Source of the DNA: Salarias fasciatus
Lineage: Eukaryota > Chordata > Actinopteri > Blenniiformes > Blenniidae
Assembly: GCF_902148845.1 (NCBI RefSeq)
Contig: NC_043756.1
Coordinates: 30,484,450-30,548,449 of the forward strand
Length of the DNA stretch: 64,000 nucleotides
Direction: 5' to 3'
Of the stretch, positions 56,401-64,000 are shown piece by piece (position 1 is the stretch's first letter; each line of letters opens with the position of its first letter). The position numbers and the translations under genes were made by a program. Below the pieces are notes generated by a model. That model saw only the letters and a list, made by a program, of their open reading frames with translations. It did no database searches and was not told the DNA's origin.

Positions 56401-56950
56401 GGAGGCAGGAAGTGGCTCCAGACTGAGGAGGAAGACATGTGGCAGGTGGGAAGAGGAAGAGTTGAGCGTGACTTACTGACCCTGAGGCTATGACATGGTC
56501 TGTGTGACCTTTGACCCCTGAAAGACGGTACCACTGAGAGCTACTGACTGTGTGAAGGCTTGTAACACGTCTCACTGTGTGTGTGAACATGCTGTCCAGC
56601 GAGCCGCGTTTCCTGAGGACAGCAGAGCCGAGCAAGAAAGCGATTCACACGTCCTTCATCCAGAGTGAGTTTCACAACTAATTTCTGTCATTGGCAAATA
56701 AAAATGCATCTTTTCAGTTAAATATATCAGTCATCACTGTACTGGTTGTATATATTCAGCCTTGTCAGATGTCAGGACGTGGTGGTGTTCGGTAAAGTAG
56801 TAATGCGTATCTTGAATCTCTAACGATTATTGACCTTTTCCAGGCCGTGCTGCATCCAGCAGTGCAGTGAAGTCCACTTCCTACCAGTTTCTTTGCCCGG
56901 GCCGCAAGTCACCCGTCCATGCCCTCCTCACCTCTGACCCCACCAGCTGA
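47416..56950 (+). CDS. ccdc158: Coiled-coil domain-containing protein 158
   Basis: This is a long coiled-coil protein of unknown biochemical role. Sixteen exons chain in phase from the ATG at 47416: 47416-47491, 47951-48088, 48322-48473, 48563-48672, 48761-49055, 49178-49221, 49634-49744, 49899-49980, 50084-50203, 51218-51433, 51558-51794, 51874-52042, 52829-52969, 53234-53346, 54781-54939 and 55263-55355 (752 codons). Next come exons from 55518 with uncertain 3' edge, possibly 55988-56145, then 56600-56664 and 56844-56950. Blocks matching CCDC158 include EQVIAVLNLHMEGSSQMTGQH, REQVDLMQSRIQHLEEKE and REQEFYRLKLQHALYLKELQGP; the end KSPVHALLTSDPTS matches human KSPVHSLLTS. The fish protein is shorter than human (about 1,100 residues) at both ends. 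Donors after 48473 and 52969 are weak. A Tc1 copy sits in the intron after 53346. Confidence 0.85.
50276..50405 (+). repeat. SINE-like dispersed repeat, copy 5 (tRNA-like head)
   Basis: CAAAGCACAGTGGTGAAGTGG, TTAGCCACGTCCTGCCTCAC and CCTGGTTTGACTTCAGG resemble the A-box/B-box head of the family, followed by a GTCTACATGTCCTTCC remnant. It lies in a ccdc158 intron. Confidence 0.5.
53385..54625 (-). mobile_element. Tc1/mariner element, full length but degenerate
   Basis: Ends CAGTGCCTTGCGGAAGTATTCG and, inverted, CGGTGCCTTGCCAAAGTATTCG are flanked by TA target duplications (53383-53384 and 54626-54627); length is 1,241 bp. The minus strand encodes Tc1-type transposase pieces. The paired-like DNA-binding part is GGCGYTKISQALNISRSSVRAIILKWKKY with LPRPGRPSEL, followed by WSDETKIQLFG with the first catalytic Asp and GGGSIMVWAA. 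In another frame comes EWPSQSPDLNPIQNLRKELK, where the family's catalytic Glu (NPIENLW) is Gln. At least two frame changes separate these parts, so it cannot make transposase. It lies antisense in a ccdc158 intron. Confidence 0.9.
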
Positions 56951-57254
56951 CAGGACCACCGCGCGTCCCCAGGCCGGCTCCTGGATCCACGTTGTTTACA
57001 GTTTCAAAAGAAATATAGACAGTAATGCACTTTTTGATCATATCACTATAAATGGAATAGATTCTGTTCCTTTACTCATCTGGTTTATTTAAGGAAAACA
57101 CTTTCAGAACTTTGTGACTGAGAATTACCCAAAACTGATCAAGAACAAATGAAGTAAACATTTTATTGAACCGTTTGATACTTTTAGATGTTTTAGTAAT
57201 TGTAAAAATACTCTTGTGGTCAATTAACAGTTTCACTTTTTCTGCCTGCAGCAA

Positions 57255-57260
57255 AATAAA
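57255..57260 (+). terminator. Candidate polyadenylation signal of ccdc158
   Basis: AATAAA about 300 bp past the ccdc158 stop codon and about 40 bp from the opposing candidate signal of the fam47e-like gene. Confidence 0.45.
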
Positions 57261-57293
57261 AAGATATGAAGAAAATCAGGTGTATTTTAATAA

Positions 57294-57299
57294 TTTATT
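57294..57299 (-). terminator. Candidate polyadenylation signal of the fam47e-like gene
   Basis: TTTATT on plus gives AATAAA on minus, about 355 bp past the inferred stop codon. Confidence 0.35.
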
Positions 57300-57653
57300 G
57301 TTTCAATAAGCAAATCTTTCTAAACATTCAGGTGTTTATTTGAAGCCAGACCAGACACACTGACAAAAACCTGTCCTGGCCTTACATTTGATTTAGCTTA
57401 AGTAAACGTTGAAATATCTGAAAGTTTGCAGCTTTCTGCATTTTGAAGAAGGAAAACCAGAGTGAAATGTGGATTGGGTGGGAAGAGTCATTTTGTTAAA
57501 GATAAATGAGTGGAAGACGATGACAGAACATATGTGGCACCGGTAGAGTTTTGTGGTTTGTACCGATGTTTGACACTTTGCTAACTACGTATGAATCCAT
57601 CAGACCTATGAATAAAGACCTTAATGCACTTCTTTAATCAATTCGTAGTGTAT

Positions 57654-58782
57654 TCAGCATTTCCTGTGCTGCAGCTGATCCTCACTTGCCTTTGTGTGAA
57701 CCGGGGTTTCCTGTGGTTTAGATATTTCGGTGTTCTTTGCTCTCTTGTTCTGCCACAGTGTTTCATTAAGGACTTCTGTCGCTAATGTTGATGAAAGTTT
57801 ATAACGCTGTCACAACATGTCTCCGCCCTGCAGGACACAGAGGTTTTTCATGTCAGCGTTTTGTGACTGACTAACATTTAAATGAACCTTTCACAGCAGC
57901 TCTGTTGACTCAAACGCCGCCTTACGGGAGGGACACGTCATTTCCTGATGAGTCTGTCTGGTTTTCTCGCGGCCCTGTGGGCGTCTGCCTCGTCCACTCT
58001 TGCCTTTTCCCCTTTCTTCAGTGCTTTCATCTGTAGAATGTAAATGTTTTTAGGACTCTTGTTTTGCCCATCACGGCTGTGGTGAAATGATCAAAAAGGC
58101 ATTAATTTTATCGAGACTTTATTATTCATATGCCTAATTTCAATTTAAGCATTTATAGTTCAACAATAATGGTAAGTTTGTCAGATTTCACTGATCCCAG
58201 TCATGTCTCCAGCATACTTTGACTGTTTAGATGATTCTCACCCCTGGTCTCATGGTTCTCGTCTGTGTGGCCTTTAGAAGGTGTGCAGGTCTTATTTACA
58301 CACACATCTGGATCCAGAATAGACACCACCTGATCAAACACCTGGAGAGAAGGAACGATCTAGTCATGTAAGTGCACGTTAAAACAGTTAGAAAAAAAAC
58401 AAACCAAAGTGTGGTGAGCGTCAGTCAGAGGTCCTTCACTGATCTGCCTCGTTCCGCCAGCGAGCGGCTCACCTCTGGGCTCATGTGGTCCTGATAGTGT
58501 GGAAACATCAGCAGAGGATGCTGCGTCAGCTTGGCCTCCAGAGAGGAGACGCGCTCTCTGCGGGTCTGCTTTCGGCTCATCAGCTTGGAGAAGCAGGCGT
58601 TCTCTTTGGAGATGCTCTTTCCGGGACCCGGACTGGACCGGCTCTGTGGTCCCCTCTGCTCCTCCAGGAGAACGGAGCGGCGCTCGCTGGAGTCCCTGAA
58701 GCTCAGGTTCAAATCCCCACCGACTGCCAGCAGCGGGTTTGTCGCAGGTTTGCCATATTTCGTCTGCAGCCTTTCCCTGTAC
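57654..58782 (-). CDS. fam47e: FAM47E-like protein, partial model
   Basis: FAM47 proteins are poorly characterised; FAM47E has been linked to chromatin and PRMT5. Three exons chain in phase: 58782-58473, 58341-58242 and 57781-57654 (stop), about 179 codons. The start of exon 1 is missing because the first exon here begins at an acceptor (TTCTCAG) with one leftover base. The segment VSSLEAKLTQHPLLMFPHYQ, then SPEVFDQVVSILDPDV, aligns with the human FAM47E region containing LTPHPLALY and VLEVLDPD as I recall it. It opens with a basic YRERLQTKYGKP block. The model lacks the C-terminal half of human FAM47E, including its Gly-Ala-Trp-Tyr block, so it may be shortened or have unseen exons. Position next to ccdc158 matches human 4q21. 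Confidence 0.6.
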
Positions 58783-58789
58783 CTGAGAA

Positions 58790-60410
58790 TAGCGAGAAAA
58801 GAGCTGAACCAACGTGATGAAAAACTCTTGGAATTATAGAACAAACTTTGTAAAGCAACAGAGACACAGCAGAGTGATGGATATCTACAAAATACTAATG
58901 TATAACATGTTACCTCCACCTCCAGGTGACACTGGCCCCAGCTCCCACTTTGTGAGGAGGACACTATGATACCATTAAATATTTTATTTTTTAAAATTCC
59001 ATATTGTGGAGCTTTATCTTTCCTTGTAAAGTGTAGTTATTTTAATTGATATCTTGATTCACAATATGACTTTAACATTTAATGATTTACTTTCTGACCA
59101 CCTGTGAGCGGTATCAGTGAAGTTGCGTTCGCACCATAAGATGTGCTTTAAGGTGGTTGATCTTAAGTAGATGATTGTGAGTGCTGTTTCCATTGTTTGA
59201 GCCATACTCCCAACTGACTTGGATTATCTACAAAGTGACTTTCAAATATTTACTAATATACTAATTGACCAATGGTTTTTATCTATGTAATTACAAATAG
59301 TGTGGTTCACCTTTCTTGATTGTTCTTTCATTTCAAACATTCTCTGTTTTGAGGAGTTTCTGGACTGTGCTTGGCCGCAGACGGAGGACAGTTGTGTTCC
59401 TCATCTCAGAGGCATCCTGACCTTTAACTGGAGTGAAGTGGAGGCTCCAGCTGTTTCCCTTCTCTGCACTGAAAATGCAAACATTGGCACGACTTAGGTG
59501 TAAATAGTACATTCAACTTAATTTACGCTCGTTTTTTAAATTTACTTTGTTTCTCCAAGTTTTCTGTACTTTCTCCATGCTTACTCGTTCCACTCAGTGA
59601 TATTTACTGGACTCTTCTGAGTGTGAGGCACAGTTTGTGACCATTTCCGCGCCGAAGAAGAACGAGGCCTGAACATGCCAGCTGTCGAAGCGGTGCAGAC
59701 AGCCCCAGTACGGCTTTTGTTTGTGATTTGAAAGTCCGGACCCCCGATGAAGGCGTGGTGTTGGGGAGCTTCTTGTGAAGCCACCAAGCTTTAATCTGGA
59801 ACGTTTCAGCCAAAGTCGGCCTCTGATGACTGTTGGTGCTGTTTGCAAATACAGACACAAAAAAATAATAATAAACAATGGTTTTCATAAAGCTATTTTT
59901 GGGAGTTATTATTTTTAAGCAAGCTGAACTAAGGTACATGAAGTGCATTTTATGTAGCATTAAGTACTGCTCACACACTGTTTGAAGGCCATGTGTCTTC
60001 TCCTCAGCGGCAGAGTCGGCGGAGCAGTCAGTGCTCTCGCCTTACAACCAGAAGGTCCTGGGTTTGATCCCCAGACTGTGTGAGAATTAGTTTGGTGGAA
60101 TATATTAATTTGACTCAAGGAAGTTTAGTTCAAAAAGCTTGTTTGGAAGTTAACATTACTCAGATGCTTTCAGTGCTCACAACTTTAAAAGAAGAAGCTC
60201 ACTCAGATATGATCATTTCACTCTACTTGACACAGTTAAGTTCCTTTAGTTACATTTCCCAAGGTAATCGGTTTCCTACATTCTTTTGAGTAAAGTTAAC
60301 TTGTTAGAATTTACAGTGTGCCAAGCAGAGGAACACATCAACCTGCCCGATGTAAACATGAACTTTGAATGTTCATCTAAAAAAACCCAAGCCAGCTGTC
60401 ATTTGAAACA
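58790..60410. other. Region upstream of the fam47e-like gene
   Basis: It should hold the 5' exon of the fam47e-like gene, which I could not place. Minus-strand frames at 59594-59978 are open for up to 124 codons without a recognised motif. A tRNA-like head of the dispersed repeat lies at 60006-60083. Confidence 0.4.
60006..60083 (+). repeat. SINE-like dispersed repeat, copy 6 (tRNA-like head)
   Basis: GGAGCAGTCAGTGCTCTCGCC and AAGGTCCTGGGTTTGATCCC carry an A-box-like and a B-box-like motif. It lacks the acceptor stem of a true tRNA and matches the family head, so I call it repeat rather than tRNA. Confidence 0.55.
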
Positions 60411-60414
60411 GACT

Positions 60415-60930
60415 AGAGGTGAAGTTTTATCTTGAGTCTTGCTCAGTGCTGCTGGTTGTTCGGCCGTCCTCACCTCGGCCATGTCCCTCAGTTTTGTACA
60501 CCTTGTGCTTTTTGGCACTCCAGTGATGCTGCAGGTCTGAAATATGGCAAAACCGGTGGCGAACGGCACCTTGGCAGCTTCACGCTCGATTTCCCTCAGT
60601 TCATGGGCAGTTATTTTGTGCCTTGTTTTTTCAACACTCTTCTAGCGACCCTGTTGACTGTTTTGAATGAAACACTCGATCATTCGATGATCACGCCTCA
60701 AAAGCTCGGCAATTTTAAGAGTGCTGCATCCCTCTGCAAGACATCTCACTATTTTTGACTTTTCGGAGTCTGTCAAATCTCTCCTCTGACCCATTTTGCC
60801 AAAGGACAGGAAGTTGCGTCATAATTCTGCACCCTGATACAGGGTGTTAATGTCATTTGACCACACGCCTTCTCATTACAGAGGTACACATCACCTGATA
60901 TGATGACTTACTGAAAGACGTATTTTAAGT
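60415..60930 (-). mobile_element. Second Tc1-like transposon, N-terminal transposase fragment
   Basis: From the ATG at 60794 the minus strand reads MGQRRDLTDSEKSKIVRCLA, then EGCSTLKIAELLRRDHRMIE and, after one in-frame stop, ELREIEREAAKVPFATGFAI and GVPKSTRCTKLRDMAEVRTAE. This is the helix-turn-helix DNA-binding half of a Tc1/mariner-like transposase of a different family from the copy at 53 kb. The catalytic half is absent, so it is 3'-truncated. Sequence just upstream of the ATG (CTTCCTGTCCTTTGGCAAA) also looks element-derived. The 60930 limit is approximate. Confidence 0.75.
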
Positions 60931-60934
60931 TTCA

Positions 60935-63900
60935 GGAACAAATAAAGTTATGTTTGGTCAGTAAGACTATATAACTTGGTTGAACTAGCTAGTAATGGAG
61001 TAATGCTTACTTAAGAAGCTGAGTTAAATACATGGGAAGACAATGATTGTTTAAACTAAATTATCTTAAGTTACTGTAACTTGGTTATTAGTACATTCAA
61101 CTTGAATTTTCTATTCCATTCCGTTAGAAGATGAAGTACATTGAACACAGTTCTCTTCACTTGTTCCCTTTTCTAAGGCAACGCGTTGCCTTTAGTGTTG
61201 TAAGTAGAGCCAGCTATCTGGGTATTATTTATAATATAACTGACTTTTTTAGTGTTTTAACCGTCAGCGTCTCTTATAGAAGGTGTCGTGAAACCAGAAG
61301 AAAGATATAAACTTCAACTCACCAAGGAAACAGAGGCTGTTTTTCCATCCTGATCAGTTACTTTCCTTACTTTAGAAAGAAAGAGCAGACTTTATGCAGC
61401 TACAGCTGTCTGTTTGTTGATGTGTAACTATGGCAATGTCTGAGGCGTTCAGGCGGAAAATCACAGTAATGAGAACCTCTTCAGTCTCCAGCTTTACTAT
61501 TGAATAAATCTGAGATATTTTTCAAGTGGCACTTTACAATATCTGACCTGATCTGCTGATTTTATATCCTAAATGTTTGACTACATTCTTTACACAATTT
61601 GCATTCATTTTCAGTCTGATCTTTGGTCTGCCTTTTATTATTTTTTTTAAGGCCAATAAAATTTTTACTGTGGAAGATAAAACCCCAAAGTACCATCACA
61701 TCGCTGTTTTCTTTGAGCATTCTGCAGAAATGTGCTTTAAACACAGGTAAATTGAAACAGATTGCTGACATTAAGAAAGCAATTAAACATGGTGAAAAAG
61801 TAATCGATGTTCAGGACAGTCTGTGAGGTAAATACGTCATACATTCACCTCACCTCAGTGTTTTTAACACCTCTTTTAATTGTAATTACAAACGATTTGA
61901 AACTGTGTTTTTGTGTTGTGGAAAATGTTGAGTTGACGCTCGAACACTTTATAGATAACAGACAGCAAATGTCAAAAAGGAGTGTTTGAACTGTGGGAGA
62001 CAGAAAACAATCCAAAACACCTCTTTCAGCACATTTCTGAGACGAGGAGGACAGAAATCTGTTACACAAGACGTCTTATCAGAAAGCCGAGGCGTGTCAG
62101 ACTGAATCACACAGATGAACAAAAGTCCCTGGGACACTCCTTCAGCTCTGCATCACTTCAAAACACAGAAAAACATACTGTCATGTTTAACAAAAAGTTT
62201 GTTGTTGTTGTTTTTTTTTTAACTTTGTCATGATTTTAGAAAACACAAACTGAAAGGGAGGTGATCCACTGTGAGCGTTTGAACACTAGATGGCGCTCCT
62301 TGTTAGAGCTTTTCAATCCGGAGCTGCTTGGAGAAGAACCTCATTCACAGAAAATGCAACTTGTAGCAAAGTTCTGAATGCTTTTGGTCATACTGCACTG
62401 AGAGGACGTTACACAACAACTGCATAAAGCCAAAAGTCATAAAGGATCTTATATAATGCATTTCAACTAAAACATAAAACTAGACCTCAAGCGTCGATTC
62501 ATCTTTCAAAGCAAAAATTCAACAAATTCTACTTTCTTTCTTTTTTTTTATTGTGGGGTAAATATAATATTAAAATGTATTGCATTATTAAATACAACGA
62601 AAAGAAGGAATAAACTCAAAAGTAACTGAAATATTAAGTCAGCGGGAGGAATGAGCCTCAGGTGGTGTTTTAGCCTTTTGTCACCTGCATTGAGCTGAGC
62701 TGCTGCGTTCACTGCCCGTGTGAGGAAATGCTCCCGTTCAGGGGGAAATTCCTAACAACTGCTGTGGACTGGATTTAATCACATGTTATTCCCTTCTGGG
62801 CTGGTGACTTAGCTAATTAGCCCGGGTCCAGGTCCCTGGACTCTCCTGCTGTGCAGACATCAGGGAAAACACTCCTGGGACAGTGGGACGACTGTTTGCC
62901 CACATTGGGCTCTGATGATCTCTATTTATAATGTCAACAGAACTTCGTGAACTGTTCAGGGCTGTTAGTGAGCTGCAAAATGCACCAGTTCACTTTGTTT
63001 GCCAGCAACACATCCACTGCAGACATAAACTAAATAAGGTTTCAACACATTTCAGACACATTTGCTTTATTCTAATGTACGTTTTTGTGCATATAAGCCA
63101 TAAAATGGTGCTTTTATTTTGTAAGCAGCAGGTCTGGCCTGCAGTGAGATCAGCGTTGGAGCTGAGGCAGAGTGTGAATGGAGCTGTTTGTTCCTCGGTT
63201 CATCCTCGGCCTCGTCTTGCCTTATAGGCTCCTCGAGCTGTCACAGGACCGCTCGGCAGTGACTAATCCGGCTTCCTCATTGTTGCGTCTGGAGTGATTT
63301 TCAGCCTTACATTATAGATGAGCCCACTCCTCCTGACAAAGTGCTTTATCAGCCGCCCCCTGCTCTCATACTTCACTCTGCGTACAGCACAGCGACCTGC
63401 AGAGGTCACATCAGCAGGGTCAACCTTCTCCTTTCTGCTCTGCTGATGGCTTGAATTCTGAGTCTCTGTCGTTCGAGTCAAAACCACAAACCGCATCGAT
63501 GCTGACTTTATTTAGTGAGATTTGAACTTTTCACTTTATGTATGAAACTGCTTGATTTTCACTCTTCTTTCAATCACTTTTTTTGTGTGATTTGAGCTGC
63601 AAAGCAAGGCTCTCTAGTGGAGTTGACTTTAGGAAAAAAATAGAGCTTAAAAAAGGATTGTTTCCTAACGTTTCACTGGAAAAAGCATCAGCAGTCCTTG
63701 TAAACGACTGGGTGGGATATCCTGCTCTGATTAAGGCCAAAAGAAGCCATCTATTTTTGTTTTTAACGTACATTTAAAAAAAAAAGAAGTATTAGAGCTA
63801 AATTTAGCTTTCGTGCTATAAATAAACTTGCTCTTTTAAATGGAAGTTTTCTAGTCAGTGGTGAAACGAGCAGCCGGTTGATGGAATTGTTTTTATTTTT

Positions 63901-64000
63901 CAAGGTTTTCTTTCTGTGAACTCATTTTCCGACCCAGCTCCTTGACTACGGCGAGGAAACGTCGTGTCCCTCTTCTTTCCTCCTCAGAAGGATTTCCTTC
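60935..64000. other. Non-coding right flank
   Basis: About 3 kb of AT-rich sequence with only short open frames. I see no conserved protein, RNA gene or clear mobile element. A CTCF-like match (ACACTAGATGGCGCTC) lies at 62283-62298. Confidence 0.5.

Noticed and set aside
59594-59978. Minus-strand frames that might be the missing fam47e 5' exon
   Set aside because: None contains the FAM47 N-terminal pattern or a donor of the required phase that I could identify.
60006-60083. Possible tRNA gene
   Set aside because: B-box-like sequence is present but no paired acceptor stem or anticodon arm; it matches the head of the dispersed repeat.

Overview
The window looks like a teleost fish chromosome segment. 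It carries intron-containing vertebrate genes with compact introns, abundant (CA/GT)n microsatellites, Tc1-like transposons, an L2-type LINE 3' end and several short dispersed repeats of the kind common in fish. I recognise eight protein-coding genes. All are ordinary vertebrate genes whose splice phases chain correctly, apart from the last one, whose first exon I could not find. No virus-like element, CRISPR array or prokaryotic system is visible.

Layout. (1) 1.4-8.6 kb: mrps30 (minus), encoding mitoribosomal protein mL65, and hint2 (plus), encoding a mitochondrial HIT-family hydrolase, stand head to head across about 560 bp that carries ETS/GABP-like sites. (2) 13.9-24.5 kb: acsbg2 (plus), a bubblegum-family very-long-chain acyl-CoA synthetase in 14 coding exons, with a possible alternative first exon. 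(3) 29.6-32.9 kb: rab27b-like secretory GTPase (plus). (4) 36.9-41.2 kb: st8sia3, a Golgi alpha-2,8-sialyltransferase (minus), convergent with rab27b; as I recall, both genes lie at human 18q21. (5) 43.7-47.0 kb: ccng2, cyclin G2 (minus), head to head with (6) 47.4-57.3 kb: ccdc158, a coiled-coil protein (plus). (7) 57.6-58.8 kb: a fam47e-like gene (minus), tail to tail with ccdc158. ccng2, ccdc158 and fam47e all map, as I recall, to human 4q21, which supports the weaker fam47e call.

The genes do not form one pathway. The meaningful pairs are the two mitochondrial genes on a shared promoter and the two conserved-synteny blocks (rab27b/st8sia3 and ccng2/ccdc158/fam47e).

Between genes lie non-coding stretches holding microsatellites and repeats: a TTAA-flanked MITE in an mrps30 intron, an inverted-repeat element between GT tracts at 25.6 kb, a complete-length but degenerate Tc1 copy in a ccdc158 intron, a second Tc1-like fragment at 60.4 kb, a 41-base poly-G run, a 10-bp minisatellite upstream of st8sia3, and about six decayed copies of one SINE-like dispersed repeat. 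The most noteworthy protein-level observation is an atypical TKAD nucleotide-specificity motif (normally NKxD) in the Rab27.
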